From: Ignavibacteriales bacterium
GTDB lineage: Bacteria > Bacteroidota > Ignavibacteria > Ignavibacteriales > Melioribacteraceae
Direction: 5' to 3'
DNA: 64,000 bases
Assembly (NCBI GenBank): GCA_021740915.1
Contig: JAIOYW010000005.1
Coordinates: 186,001-250,000, forward strand
Below, piece after piece: positions 16,376-26,797 of this stretch (the stretch's first letter is position 1; each line of letters starts with the position of its first letter). Position numbers and translations under genes: made by a program. The notes below the pieces were generated by a model. The model was given only the letters and a program-made list of their open reading frames with translations. It was not told where the DNA came from and did no database searches.

Positions 16376-17331
16376 CTTCTATCGCCTTTATTTTTTTGAT
16401 ACCATTCTATTGTAGAGCGAAGCCCGTCCTCAAGTTCCTTTGAATATTTCCATCCAAAGGAGCTCATTCTTGTGACGTCCAAAAGTTTTCGGGGCGTGCC
16501 GTCTGGTTTGGTTGTATCAAAAAGAATTTTACCTTTGAAACCGCTTATACCTGCAATAGTTTCAGCAAGTTCTGCAATACTGATATCCTTTCCGGTCCCG
16601 ATATTGATCTGGGAGATTCCAGCACCGTACAATGTATTTGCATCAATTTTTTCCATCGCAAAGATAACGGCTTCAGCAAGATCTTCAACGAAGAGAAATT
16701 CTCTCTTTGGTTTCCCTGTACCCCAAATCTCGACAAAATCACTGCCAGTGTTCCTGGCAGAGATAAACTTCCTGATTAAAGCAGGGATCACATGTGAGTT
16801 GGTCAGATGAAAATTGTCATTAGGGCCGTAAAGATTAGTCGGCATAAGGGATATAAAATCAGCCCCGTATTGCCTGTAATAATTCTCACATAATTTAATA
16901 CCCGCAATTTTTGCAATCGCATAAGGTTCATTTGTGGATTCAAGAAAACCGGAGAGCAGGTATTCTTCTTTCATTGGCTGAGGTGCGAATTTCGGATAGA
17001 TGCAGGAACTTCCCAGGAAAACGAGCTTTGATACTCCACTGATGTATGAGCCGTGTATAAGATTGCTCTCAATCATTAGATTATCATATATAAACTCGGC
17101 ACGATAAGTGTCATTAGCAAGAATTCCGCCAACTTTTGCAGCCGCAATAATAACTGCTTCGGGCTTTTCCTTTTCCAGCCAATCAAAAACATTCTGCTGC
17201 CGACGGAGATCCAATTCAGACATATTCTGAAAGACAATGTTTTCATAGCCTTTCCGTCTCAGACCAGATAACACTGCAGAACCGACCATTCCGGTATGTC
17301 CTGCAAGATATATTTTACTGTCTTTTTTCAT
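16372..17331 (-). CDS. fcl: GDP-L-fucose synthase
   Basis: Epimerase-reductase that finishes GDP-L-fucose synthesis from the Gmd product using NADPH. 319 residues. Seen: [12 protein letters not shown] (NADP-binding glycine motif, about 10-21), [28 protein letters not shown], the YxxxK pair in [17 protein letters not shown], and the [12 protein letters not shown] segment. It lies directly upstream of gmd with a 4-base overlap. Confidence 0.96.
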   Translation of the reverse strand: MKKDSKIYLAGHTGMVGSAVLSGLRRKGYENIVFQNMSELDLRRQQNVFDWLEKEKPEAVIIAAAKVGGILANDTYRAEFIYDNLMIESNLIHGSYISGVSKLVFLGSSCIYPKFAPQPMKEEYLLSGFLESTNEPYAIAKIAGIKLCENYYRQYGADFISLMPTNLYGPNDNFHLTNSHVIPALIRKFISARNTGSDFVEIWGTGKPKREFLFVEDLAEAVIFAMEKIDANTLYGAGISQINIGTGKDISIAELAETIAGISGFKGKILFDTTKPDGTPRKLLDVTRMSSFGWKYSKELEDGLRSTIEWYQKNKGDRS

Positions 17332-17554
17332 TCGAAATAAATGTTCCCATGATACTGACTGATTTTCTGCTGAGAATCAATAATGCAAAATACAATTTTA
17401 AAAAAAATTGAATAAAGAACTAACCCGAAAGAGGCAAACCAGTCTGCAATGTATATCTATGCAACTATCAGAACAATCATTTATGGACATTTATTTTGCC
17501 ATGTTCGCTAAGAATTATTTCTCCCGGCTATTTCTTAATAATCAATTTTTGAAT

Positions 17555-20122
17555 TTACGCCCATTTGATAAGGCGCAGTTCAAATGGATTATTAAGCAGC
17601 GGGTGCTTAGGAATAATACGCAAAGTATATCCAAAATTTCCGGTACTCGTACAAACAACGTTACCCTTATAACTGAACACATTCCCGTTACTGTTTCCAG
17701 AGTATTTCAGGCTCGAAAATGAATTTGCATTCGGATTATTTTTGTCATCCATTTTACCATAATATATCTGTACATCAACATCGTCAGGAGTCAGAACCCC
17801 CAAATTTACTTCGGTTTCCAATTTAAATGAGGAACCAACAGTTAAATCTTCGGATGAACCGGCTGTAACTATTTTTTGAAAATATATTTTTTCCCAGTTG
17901 GCTACAAGATTAAGTTTCCAATCAGTAAATTCTTTTGCTTTACTCCATTGATTCTGCATAAGAAATTTGCGCCGGTCATAAGCTTTAAGATAGAAATGTT
18001 CAAAATATTCTTTAACCATTCTGTTCGTATTGTAAACCGGACCAAGGTTTTTCATAGAAGCTTTCATCATATCTATCCACTTACGCGGAAGTCCATCATC
18101 CCTTCTTTCATAAAAGAGCGGCAGAATTTCTTTTTCAAGTACTTCATAGATCATCCTATGTTCAACTTCATCCTGGTAATCAAGATTCTTGTATTCTTCA
18201 CCGTTCCCGATCCGCCATCCGAGAGTTCTGTCATACGCCTCATCCCACCATCCGTCAAGAACACTGAAATTTAGACCACCATTAGCGATAACTTTCATGC
18301 CGGAGGTGCCGCTTGCTTCTAGAGGTCTTCTTGGATTATTAAGCCAGACATCACATCCCTCAACCATATAACGGGCCACGTTCATGTCGTAATTTTCCAG
18401 AAATACAACACGCTTCCTCATATTCTCTTCTTTTGCAATCTGTACGATATCCTTTATAAAGGCTTTTCCTTCTTCATCCTTTGGATGTGCCTTACCGGCA
18501 ATAATTAGCTGTGTCGGTTGGATTGGATCAGCGAGAATTGAATACAGCCTCTCAATATCCTTGAAGAGCAGTGTCGCTCTTTTATATGTGGCAAATCTTC
18601 TTGCAAACCCGATTGTCAGGGCGGATGAATTAAGAACTTCTTTTGCCGAATCAATTTCAGACTGCGATCCTCCTCGGTCAAGAATCTGTTTTCTTAATCT
18701 CCGTCTTGCAAAGGCTACAAGTCTCTCTCTCCTTCTTTCATGTGAGCGCCACAATTCCTCATCAGGGATTTCATCAATTCTACCCCACAATTCTTCTATT
18801 GAAGGGTCTTCGATAAAATTCTCACCCAGATAACGTACAAGCAGAGCCTGCATTTCATTCGAGATATGAGAGTTTATATGAATACCATTAGTAACGTAAT
18901 CAATTGGTATTTCATCGAATGGAATGTTTTTAAAACCATCAACCCATAGTGTTTTGGAAACTTTACTATGAAGTTTGCTAACCCCGTTAACAAATCCTGC
19001 CGTATTCATCGCAAGATGCGCCATATTGAAATTTGATGGAGATTTATCCTTGTCGATAGTTCCGAGCTGATAGAATTCTTTTTGGCTAAGTTTTAATTCG
19101 TTCCTGTAATAAGAACCGAAGTATTTTTCCACAAGATCGTGCGGAAATACATCAATACCCGCCGGTACAGGTGTATGGGTTGTGAAGACATTTGAATAAA
19201 AACCTACAGACTTTGCTTCCTCAAATACAAGATTATGATTTGTCATCAATACCCGCATCCTTTCAAGTGCAAGAAAGGCAGAATGTCCTTCATTCATATG
19301 ACAGACATATGGACGGATTCCCATTTGATGCAAAGCACGGATTCCACCAATTCCCAGAACAATTTCCTGCTGAATTCTGGTTTCAGTATTACCACCATAA
19401 AGCGATAGGGTAATTTTTTTGTCTTCATCTGAGTTTTCGGCAACATTTGTATCAAGCAGATAAAGCGGGATTCTTCCGACCTGAATCTTCCAAATCTGGA
19501 AATATACTTTCCTTCCGGGGAATTCAAGATCAATTTTTATAATATTTCCGTTTTCATCTTTTACCGGGAGCATTGGCTGATTGTAAAAATCTGTTATTTC
19601 ATATTTTTCCTGCTGCCAGCCATCACTCGTAAGATATTGCTGAAAATACCCTTCCTTATAGCACAATCCGACTGCAACGAGTGGTATTCCTAAGTCACTC
19701 GATGACTTCAGATGGTCTCCGGAAAGCACTCCGAGGCCTCCCGAATATACCTGCAGACATTCTGTAAGGCCAAATTCGGCTGAAAAGTAAGCTACATAAT
19801 GCTCTTTATTTTCTGGTTTATAATTTTTCTCATACCACGATATTTCCTGCATATATGAACTAAATTGCGCATTAACTCTGTTCATATGCGAGATGAATCC
19901 GTAATCGGATGCTACTTCATTTAGCCTGTCCTGACTTATTTTCCCTAATAATACAACCGGATTGTGATGTGATTCATCCCATAATTTACTGTCGAGTCTT
20001 CTAAATAATTCACGCGCATCATGATTCCATGCCCAGTAAAGATTGTAAGCAATATCCCTGAGTGGTTCAAGGGATTTTGGCAGTGACGGCGCGACATTAA
20101 AAGATCCGATAAAGTTTATCAT
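17555..20122 (-). CDS. glgP: Alpha-glucan (glycogen) phosphorylase, GT35
   Basis: Releases glucose-1-phosphate from alpha-1,4-glucans using a pyridoxal phosphate cofactor. 855 residues, the size of the DUF3417-containing prokaryotic form. Seen: an N-terminal DUF3417 domain (about 1-120), AYFSAEFGLTECLQVYSGGLGVLSGDHLKS split around residues 108-138, the MNEGHSAFLALERMR segment, and the PLP-lysine region EASGTSGMKVIANGG (about 610). A C-terminal beta-rich domain follows. It stands alone on the minus strand between fcl and the divergent plsY gene. Confidence 0.94.
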   Translation of the reverse strand: MINFIGSFNVAPSLPKSLEPLRDIAYNLYWAWNHDARELFRRLDSKLWDESHHNPVVLLGKISQDRLNEVASDYGFISHMNRVNAQFSSYMQEISWYEKNYKPENKEHYVAYFSAEFGLTECLQVYSGGLGVLSGDHLKSSSDLGIPLVAVGLCYKEGYFQQYLTSDGWQQEKYEITDFYNQPMLPVKDENGNIIKIDLEFPGRKVYFQIWKIQVGRIPLYLLDTNVAENSDEDKKITLSLYGGNTETRIQQEIVLGIGGIRALHQMGIRPYVCHMNEGHSAFLALERMRVLMTNHNLVFEEAKSVGFYSNVFTTHTPVPAGIDVFPHDLVEKYFGSYYRNELKLSQKEFYQLGTIDKDKSPSNFNMAHLAMNTAGFVNGVSKLHSKVSKTLWVDGFKNIPFDEIPIDYVTNGIHINSHISNEMQALLVRYLGENFIEDPSIEELWGRIDEIPDEELWRSHERRRERLVAFARRRLRKQILDRGGSQSEIDSAKEVLNSSALTIGFARRFATYKRATLLFKDIERLYSILADPIQPTQLIIAGKAHPKDEEGKAFIKDIVQIAKEENMRKRVVFLENYDMNVARYMVEGCDVWLNNPRRPLEASGTSGMKVIANGGLNFSVLDGWWDEAYDRTLGWRIGNGEEYKNLDYQDEVEHRMIYEVLEKEILPLFYERRDDGLPRKWIDMMKASMKNLGPVYNTNRMVKEYFEHFYLKAYDRRKFLMQNQWSKAKEFTDWKLNLVANWEKIYFQKIVTAGSSEDLTVGSSFKLETEVNLGVLTPDDVDVQIYYGKMDDKNNPNANSFSSLKYSGNSNGNVFSYKGNVVCTSTGNFGYTLRIIPKHPLLNNPFELRLIKWA

Positions 20123-20475
20123 AAATTCTCCATACTTCGATTCAAATTGTAATTATATTCAGCCAACAAAGATACAATAATATTATTTTTTATGCCAAAC
20201 AGGGAAATTCAATCACCTCAAATATCTGGCAGAGCATAATTGCAATTTTAGAAAACTGCACCGATGCGATGATTCAGACCATCACCGAATAAATTTCTAC
20301 TATTTTCAGGCTGAAATTGTCAATGTTACTGTCAAAGCGGAGGTCGGATCAGCGGAGAAGGATGTTGATTTACTTATTGTGGTATTTATTTTTGATAACA
20401 TGGATTATTAATTATTACCCTTTTGTTGTTATAACGGACATTCGTAAATTTATGACTCAATAATTGTGTGTCTAT
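20123..20475. other. Divergent intergenic region, glgP/plsY
   Basis: AT-rich region between divergent genes that must contain both promoters. On the plus strand a TTGTTG and a TAAATT about 16 bases apart, near 20425-20452, could be the plsY promoter. I see no repeat or RNA-like structure. Confidence 0.4.
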
Positions 20476-21108
20476 ATGTTACTATATCTGCTGATTTTTA
20501 TTATTGCTTATTTAATGGGATCATTCCCAACCGCATACCTTTTATTAAAATACCGGCATGGAAAGGATATCACCAAAGAAGGGTCCGGCAATGTGGGCGC
20601 ATTAAATTCCTTCGAAGTGACAAAATCAAGAATGACAGGAATAACCGTACTACTAATTGATTTTGCCAAAGGATTTCTGGCGGTATTCCTTTCGAGATTC
20701 ATCGGCGACGACCTTTTTATTGCCGGAGCAATTGCCCTGAATGCAGCCGTTCTCGGACATTGCTTTTCACCATGGCTGAAATTTAAGGGCGGCAGAGGGC
20801 TTGCCACAGCAGCTGGAGGTGCTGTGCTGCTCGCTCCGGCAATTTTTCTCGTTTGGTCTTTGATCTGGGTTATTGCATTTTTATTCAGACGCAATGTCCA
20901 TTTTGGTAATATTTCTGCAACTTTCCTGACGGCTCTGCTTACTTATAACTCTGGCGAAATATTGAATAAATATTCATTCCCTCCTGCAGAATCTGAAACC
21001 GAATTCATTTTTGCTGTTATAACTTTGATGATTATTATTTTAAGTAAACATTTAGACCCACTTAAGGAGTGGTTGAAAATTTCTCAAAAATCAACTTCAA
21101 GGGAATAA
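20476..21108 (+). CDS. plsY: Glycerol-3-phosphate acyltransferase PlsY
   Basis: Membrane enzyme that acylates glycerol-3-phosphate from acyl-phosphate, the first step of phospholipid synthesis. About 210 residues from the ATG at 20476; a TTG at 20464 is an alternative start. Seen: GSFPTAYLL (motif 1), the GSGNVGALN segment (family GSGNxGATN, here with Leu for Thr), HCFSPWLKFKGGRGLATAAGG (motif 2) and several membrane helices. It is followed one base later by the DegP-type protease gene. Confidence 0.93.
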   Translation: MLLYLLIFIIAYLMGSFPTAYLLLKYRHGKDITKEGSGNVGALNSFEVTKSRMTGITVLLIDFAKGFLAVFLSRFIGDDLFIAGAIALNAAVLGHCFSPWLKFKGGRGLATAAGGAVLLAPAIFLVWSLIWVIAFLFRRNVHFGNISATFLTALLTYNSGEILNKYSFPPAESETEFIFAVITLMIIILSKHLDPLKEWLKISQKSTSRE

Positions 21109-21109
21109 A

Positions 21110-22318
21110 ATGAATAGCAAAAAAGTTGCGGTGATATCTTCTTTATCAACAATTTTAGTATTGTCTATTGTTTTTGCATGGTTCTTTTATACTTCAAGAT
21201 TAGCTCAGAATCCGATTACAGAAAATGGCGACCGTTCCGAATCCAGGAAAAACATCATCGAAGCAAACCTTAACCGAACTGAGAGGATCGCTCTTAATGA
21301 TGAGATAACAAACGGCAGACATAATATCATCACGAATACGGTTTCGTCGGTAAGCCCTGCTGTTGTTGGTATTAATGTAACTGAGATCAGGAAATATCGT
21401 GATCCCTGGGCGAATGACCCATTCTGGAGGCGTTTCTTCGGTGACAGGGTTTATTCGAAAGAAGTTAAAGGACTCGGTTCAGGAGCAATAATATCTGAGG
21501 ATGGATATATTCTGACGAACGATCATGTTGCCGGCAATGCAGCTAAAATAATTGTAACTATGACTGACGGCACTCAATATGATGCCAAACTTATTGGCAC
21601 TGACCCTGTTTCCGATGTCTGTCTGTTGAAAATCGATGCGCGTAATCTTACATATATTAAAATGGGAGATTCTGACGACATACTTATTGGCGAATGGGTA
21701 ATTGCTCTTGGAAATCCATTTGGACTCTTTGCTATTAATGATAAACCTACCGTAACAGTCGGGGTGGTAAGTGCAAAAGATATGAATCTCGGAGCAGTTG
21801 AGGACAGGTATTATCTCTCTATGATACAAACAGATGCGGCAATAAATGGTGGAAACAGCGGCGGTCCGCTTGTCAATTCGATTGGTGAACTTATCGGTTT
21901 AAACACTTTGATTTATACCGCGGGCAGTTCAACCGGGAATGTCGGGGTTGGTTTTGCTATTCCTATTAATAAAGTCAGAAAAATCACAGATGAACTTAAA
22001 ACTAAATCAGGGGTTAACAGGGACTTTTGGACAGGCTTGCGTATCCAGACTATTGATGAAGGAATTGCACGGTATTATGATCTTCCAAGTACAAGAGGGG
22101 TTATTATCACTCAAGTTGCAAGAAATTCACCTGCTTCGAAAGCTGGATTGGAAGTTGGCGATATAATTCTCGAGGCTGGCAAATTTAAGATTAATGATGA
22201 AAACACAATGATCGGGGTTCTTCAGGAATTCAGAAGAGGTGAGAGCATAAGAATTAAAGTAATAAGAAACGATGAGACTATTACAAAATACATGAAACTT
22301 GAGGGAAAAACCGAGTGA
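21110..22318 (+). CDS. DegP/DegQ-type periplasmic serine protease
   Basis: 402 residues. A single N-terminal membrane helix (about 6-27) acts as anchor or uncleaved signal. The trypsin-like domain has the triad His in TNDHVAGNA, Asp in DPVSDVCLLKI and Ser in GGNSGGPLV. One PDZ domain (about 300-395, with GVIITQVARNSPASKAGLEVGDIIL interrupted around 325-350) follows. One PDZ rather than two makes it DegS-like in layout. Its role is envelope protein quality control. It overlaps purB by 4 bases. Confidence 0.92.
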   Translation: MNSKKVAVISSLSTILVLSIVFAWFFYTSRLAQNPITENGDRSESRKNIIEANLNRTERIALNDEITNGRHNIITNTVSSVSPAVVGINVTEIRKYRDPWANDPFWRRFFGDRVYSKEVKGLGSGAIISEDGYILTNDHVAGNAAKIIVTMTDGTQYDAKLIGTDPVSDVCLLKIDARNLTYIKMGDSDDILIGEWVIALGNPFGLFAINDKPTVTVGVVSAKDMNLGAVEDRYYLSMIQTDAAINGGNSGGPLVNSIGELIGLNTLIYTAGSSTGNVGVGFAIPINKVRKITDELKTKSGVNRDFWTGLRIQTIDEGIARYYDLPSTRGVIITQVARNSPASKAGLEVGDIILEAGKFKINDENTMIGVLQEFRRGESIRIKVIRNDETITKYMKLEGKTE

Positions 22319-23622
22319 TTGAACGTTACACTCTGCCTGAAATCGGCAGAATATGGACAGATGATTTTAAGTTCGAAACCTGGCTTAAAATAGAAATATT
22401 CGCATGCGAAGCCAGAACTCTTTCCGGAGAAATCCCAGAGGCTGATCTGGAATTAATCAAAGGTAAAGCTGTTTTTAATACGAAGAGGGTTCTTGAAATT
22501 GAAGAAACCACTAAGCATGATGTGATTGCTTTTCTGACGAATGTATCTGAAAATCTTGGGATTGAATCCAGACACATTCACTACGGGATGACTTCATCCG
22601 ATGTCCTTGATACCGCTCTCTCTTACCAGATGAAAATAAGCGGTGAACTCATACGCAAAAAACTTCATGAGTTAATAGAAGTTTTAGAAAAAAGAGCTCA
22701 GGAACATAAATACACTTTGTGTATTGGCAGGACTCACGGAATTCATGCGGAACCAACATCGATGGGACTAAAATTCGCATTATGGTTTGAAGAAGCAAAA
22801 AGAAATCTGAAAAGGCTTGATGCAGCAATAGATTCAATCAGCGTTGGAAAAATTTCAGGAGCTGTTGGAAATTTCGAGCATCTCCCCCCATCGGTCGAAG
22901 ATTATGTTTGCAGCAAAATGGAACTCAAGCCTGCACCGGTATCAACTCAGGTGATTCAGCGAGATCGTCACGCTGAATATCTTTCCGCACTCGCAACCCT
23001 TGGAGCTTCTCTCGAAAAAATTGCAGTTGAAATACGACATTTGCAGAAAACGGAAGTGCTTGAAGCCGAAGAATATTTTTCAAAAGGACAAAAAGGCTCA
23101 TCGGCTATGCCGCATAAGCGTAACCCAATTGTCAGTGAAAGAATCGCCGGACTCGCGAGGCTTTTACGCGCAAATGCTCACGCCGGGTTCGAAAATGTTG
23201 CTCTGTGGCACGAGAGGGATATATCGCATTCTTCTGTTGAAAGGGTCATCATTCCTGATAGCTGTATCATCGCTTATTATATGCTGAATCTTTCGGTTAA
23301 CCTTATCAAAAATTTGCTTATATATCCAGAAAATATGTCCAGGAATATTGATCTTACAAGAGGATTGGTCTATTCACAGAAGGTTCTTCTGGCACTTACA
23401 AAAAAAGGCGCTACCAGAGAAAAAGCTTACTCGCTTGTTCAGGAACCAGCGATGCAGGTTTGGGCTGACCGGTCTAAATCCCTGAAAGAAATACTACTGG
23501 AATCACCTGGTGTGAAAGATTTCCTGAATGACGGTGAAATTGAGGAGATTTTTAACTCTGATGAATTATTAAAAAATATTGACGCTATTTTCAAAAGGAC
23601 TGTTGAACTTCAAGAACATTGA
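22315..23622 (+). CDS. purB: Adenylosuccinate lyase
   Basis: Acts twice in purine synthesis: SAICAR to AICAR plus fumarate, and adenylosuccinate to AMP plus fumarate. 435 residues from a GTG start at 22315 that overlaps the preceding stop (GTGA). Seen: HYGMTSSDVLDTALS, the catalytic GRTHGIHAEPTSMG histidine region, and the fumarase-family signature GQKGSSAMPHKRNP. It is a normal housekeeping gene coupled to the protease upstream. Confidence 0.96.
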   Translation: MIERYTLPEIGRIWTDDFKFETWLKIEIFACEARTLSGEIPEADLELIKGKAVFNTKRVLEIEETTKHDVIAFLTNVSENLGIESRHIHYGMTSSDVLDTALSYQMKISGELIRKKLHELIEVLEKRAQEHKYTLCIGRTHGIHAEPTSMGLKFALWFEEAKRNLKRLDAAIDSISVGKISGAVGNFEHLPPSVEDYVCSKMELKPAPVSTQVIQRDRHAEYLSALATLGASLEKIAVEIRHLQKTEVLEAEEYFSKGQKGSSAMPHKRNPIVSERIAGLARLLRANAHAGFENVALWHERDISHSSVERVIIPDSCIIAYYMLNLSVNLIKNLLIYPENMSRNIDLTRGLVYSQKVLLALTKKGATREKAYSLVQEPAMQVWADRSKSLKEILLESPGVKDFLNDGEIEEIFNSDELLKNIDAIFKRTVELQEH

Positions 23623-23651
23623 GATTGTTCTTCAATAAAAATGAGGTCTCA

Positions 23652-24170
23652 ATGAATTTTACAGGAAAAATTACTGCTCTTATTTCTTCTGCTCTGCTTT
23701 TCGCCTGCGGCGGTTCGGCGGAAAATATCAAATCCGGCGATCTGGCTCCCGGCTTCTCACTAAAGGATGATAAAGGAATAACTTATAATCTCAGTGATTA
23801 TACCGGAAAGTCTCCGGTTGTTCTCTACTTTTATCCAAAAGCCGGCACTCCCGGTTGTACCAAACAGGCTTGCGGTATCAGGGATATTTACCAGGAATTT
23901 AATGAGAACAATATTTCAGTTTTTGGTATCAGTGTTGATTCAGAGAATAGTTTAAAAGAATTCAGAAAAGAAGAAAACCTTAATTTTCCTCTTCTTTCAG
24001 ATAATGATAAAAAAGTTTCTGAATCTTATGGGGTTTTAAATAACCTGGGCTTTTCAAGCAGAATTACATTTATCATCGATAAATCCGGAAGAATTGCAAA
24101 TATAATTCGCGATGTTGATGTTTCGACTCACGCAGCGGACGTATTGGAACTGGCTAAAAAATTGAAGTAA
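23652..24170 (+). CDS. Lipoprotein peroxiredoxin, Bcp/AhpC-TSA family
   Basis: Thiol peroxidase that reduces hydroperoxides. About 172 residues from the ATG at 23652, which has AGGT a few bases upstream; a longer frame opens at a TTG at 23619 and is less likely. Seen: a signal peptide with a lipobox ending LLFAC, so the protein is lipid-anchored outside the cytoplasm. The thioredoxin fold carries PKAGTPGCTKQACGIRD, with both the peroxidatic and the resolving-type cysteine of the Bcp group. It is convergent with the batE-like gene. Confidence 0.9.
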   Translation: MNFTGKITALISSALLFACGGSAENIKSGDLAPGFSLKDDKGITYNLSDYTGKSPVVLYFYPKAGTPGCTKQACGIRDIYQEFNENNISVFGISVDSENSLKEFRKEENLNFPLLSDNDKKVSESYGVLNNLGFSSRITFIIDKSGRIANIIRDVDVSTHAADVLELAKKLK

Positions 24171-24187
24171 GCCGATAGAACCGGCTT
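24169..24187. terminator. Short bidirectional terminator-like hairpin
   Basis: AAGCCG (24169-24174) and CGGCTT (24182-24187) pair between two convergent genes, with A/T-rich bases on both sides. The stem is only 6 bp, so the call is moderate. Confidence 0.45.
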
Positions 24188-24947
24188 AAATTTCTCCGAA
24201 TAAACTATTCTCAATCCAGCCGGTTTTTCCGTCAGCTATTTTTATTCTTGTCCAGTTTGAGACTTCATCCTCTATGATGAATTTTATCCCCTCGTGAATA
24301 ATAAATGCATCGGCACTCTGAGTATCAGGAGACGATTTAACAATGGTGGATTCCTCAAGCAGAACACCTTCCCGAATTTGAGTCTCCCTGTTCAATGAAC
24401 TGAAAAAGACTATTGATGTGATAATAAACAGAGGGACGAAGGCAAAAAGAGAGTAGAGCGAGCCCTGCCTCAATTTATTATTGAATGAACCAAATAAGGC
24501 AGCTGTTGAAACTATAATCATCAGGAAAAATAGGACAACAAAAAAAGACCATGTTTCGCTGCTGAATAACCGAACAAATTGGTCCCACCACTCAAGAAGA
24601 AATAATTTTGGGACCTGGTTAATTTTATCAATAGTCCTTGAGTTTGCTACATCAAGATTAAACCGGATATCTTCATCTCCGGGAGATAATTTCAGGGCTT
24701 TTTCATAATTAAGTATGGCAAACCCAATTCTACCTGTTTTGAAATATGAATTCGCCATATTATAGTATAATGCTGAACTCTCATAACCCTGTTCAATAAT
24801 TCGTTGATATGCCCTGATAGCCTGTGCGTAATTTTCCTCCGAATAAAGAGTATTTGCAGTTTTGAAGTCTTCCTGAATAGTTTCTGTTGAAGAATATAAA
24901 TCCATACTAAGGATAAAAACGGCGAACAGCATAAATAGTTTTTTCAT
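24186..24947 (-). CDS. batE: BatE-like TPR/SH3 membrane protein
   Basis: 253 residues. N-terminal signal peptide (about 1-20), two or three TPR repeats (about 27-110, with AIRAYQRIIEQGYESSALYY and ALKLSPGDEDIRFNL), two membrane helices (about 135-185), and a C-terminal SH3-like domain (about 190-253, with DGKTGWIENS). This arrangement is that of BatE of the Bacteroides aerotolerance operon. It overlaps the upstream batD gene by 4 bases. The molecular function is not established. Confidence 0.85.
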   Translation of the reverse strand: MKKLFMLFAVFILSMDLYSSTETIQEDFKTANTLYSEENYAQAIRAYQRIIEQGYESSALYYNMANSYFKTGRIGFAILNYEKALKLSPGDEDIRFNLDVANSRTIDKINQVPKLFLLEWWDQFVRLFSSETWSFFVVLFFLMIIVSTAALFGSFNNKLRQGSLYSLFAFVPLFIITSIVFFSSLNRETQIREGVLLEESTIVKSSPDTQSADAFIIHEGIKFIIEDEVSNWTRIKIADGKTGWIENSLFGEI

Positions 24948-26797
24948 TTTTTAACTCTCCGGATCTTCACCATTCTTTCCGTTTCTACGATACACCTTTC
25001 TGCTGATTCAAGGACAGAATTTTCGATTGAAAGATCAGACGAATCAGGGGAGAAACGTGCAAACTCACATTTTTCAAATACCGCTCGCACATTTGTTATT
25101 GTCTCTGCATTCAATCCGGATTTCTTCAGCTCTTCACAAACCTTCCCGACGCTGAATTCAGAAAGTGCAATATTTAATTTATCCCTGAAGTATCCACTGA
25201 AAGCTTCGGATAGTATCGAATAAAATTTTCCTTTTTCATCTGATCCTACTGAGGCTTTGGCAAGTTTTAATAATGATTTTGCTTTTTTTTCAGCTTTGGA
25301 ATATCTCAGCAGCACTGCATTTCCTTTTATTTTTTCCTGGCGTTTCTGATAAAATAGGAATATTCCGAGGAAAAGTGCCGGAATTATTATCCCCGACCAG
25401 AACAACGCACCCGGACCAGATTTTTTATCAATTTTATCCAATTCGAGAGTAGATGTTTTAATATACCTGATATCCTGGCTAAGAAGTTTTACTTCCTCTT
25501 TGGTCATCCCGGGCTGAGTATATTCTGCCATCCCTTCCACTTTTTTTACATCGAGCATAAAAGGACCGGCTTTTAATTGAATGTACTTCTGCTTCGAAGG
25601 ATTAAAATACGAAAACGTAAAAGCGGGAATTTCTCTGATACCTGAAAGCCTTGGAACAATCAGCATTTCAAAATTTTTACTCCCGGATATTAATCCCCTG
25701 TTACTGATATTTTCGGTTGTTTTCGGATCATACTTTTCAAATCCAACCGGCAAGTCAATTTCGGGATTTGGAAGAAGCTTAATATTTCCAGTTCCGGAAA
25801 TAGTTATTTTAAGCGTGACCGGATCATTGGCATTTACAGATTCCTTGTCAACTTTTGCTGAAATATCGAAATTACCAACAGCCCCTGAAAAATCCTCAGG
25901 CTTACCTTCCATTGGTAAAGCTCTGACATTAACTTTGATACTATTAGACTTCGCTTTGAATTGTACCGTTTCTGATCTGCCAAAGAAAGGATCATCAAAA
26001 AAATCATCAAAAATATTCCGGCGGTTATTCGATTTTCTTTTTATAATAACAGGTATATCAAGTTCAAAAGGGCTGATTGTCAGCTCACCGGATTTTGCAG
26101 GAAAAAGTGCAACCTTTTTCAATATTGCGCTTCGGAACCTCTCGCCATTGTACATTTCAATATTGAATGAGAGATTCTGCGCAGTTTCCAGTTCCTCAGC
26201 CCAGAAGCCGCTGTAAACAGGAAGTTTGGAAATTTGTGGAGATGATATATTTAATCTGTTATAAAGTTTATATGTTACAGTCACCTGTTCGCCCTGATAA
26301 ACATCGCGGTCATCAGCAGTAGCAATGATGAAAAGATTTTTTCCAATTTCTTCATTCGATATACCACCGGTTTCATTCGGCTGACCCGCGCCAACACCAG
26401 AACCTTTAATCACGTTAATGGCAAGTGGCTTTGTCGTATAAGTTTTACCTTCAAATTCAACGCTTGCACTGCCGAGAGTAAAACTACCTCGTGCTGTCGA
26501 TTGAACAATATAACCGTAAGTAATTGAGCTACTCACACTTCCATTTATTATTTGCATACTTGTTGACTGATTAGGTCCGGAGAGTACGCGAAACCCCTGA
26601 AAATCTGGTGCCCTGAAATTTCTGAGTTTGTTGAAATCCCCGCCTTCGAAAGCAAAGAAAATCTGAAAGCGTTCATTCTCACCGACAGTTGTTCTATCGG
26701 CTGACACATTAAATTCCTGCGGCAATAAAACTGAGGGCAAAATGATTATTGCCCAGAGCAATATTAACCTGACCCTTCGTAACATATCTTTTACCAA
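24944..26797 (-). CDS. batD: BatD-like large periplasmic protein
   Basis: 617 residues. Signal peptide (about 1-27), then repeated beta-sandwich domains of the BatD family (about 28-440), one membrane helix (about 460-480) and a cytoplasmic alpha-helical domain. The sandwich region has a GRSETVQFKAKS segment and NPEIDLPVGFEKYDP. It overlaps batC upstream by 7 bases and batE downstream by 4 bases. It probably works with the VWA proteins of the same operon in an envelope complex; the exact role is unknown. Confidence 0.86.
   Translation of the reverse strand: MVKDMLRRVRLILLWAIIILPSVLLPQEFNVSADRTTVGENERFQIFFAFEGGDFNKLRNFRAPDFQGFRVLSGPNQSTSMQIINGSVSSSITYGYIVQSTARGSFTLGSASVEFEGKTYTTKPLAINVIKGSGVGAGQPNETGGISNEEIGKNLFIIATADDRDVYQGEQVTVTYKLYNRLNISSPQISKLPVYSGFWAEELETAQNLSFNIEMYNGERFRSAILKKVALFPAKSGELTISPFELDIPVIIKRKSNNRRNIFDDFFDDPFFGRSETVQFKAKSNSIKVNVRALPMEGKPEDFSGAVGNFDISAKVDKESVNANDPVTLKITISGTGNIKLLPNPEIDLPVGFEKYDPKTTENISNRGLISGSKNFEMLIVPRLSGIREIPAFTFSYFNPSKQKYIQLKAGPFMLDVKKVEGMAEYTQPGMTKEEVKLLSQDIRYIKTSTLELDKIDKKSGPGALFWSGIIIPALFLGIFLFYQKRQEKIKGNAVLLRYSKAEKKAKSLLKLAKASVGSDEKGKFYSILSEAFSGYFRDKLNIALSEFSVGKVCEELKKSGLNAETITNVRAVFEKCEFARFSPDSSDLSIENSVLESAERCIVETERMVKIRRVKK

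Noticed and set aside
17408-17722. Plus-strand frame of about 104 codons
   Set aside because: It lies over the 3' end of glgP on the other strand and has no recognisable protein features.
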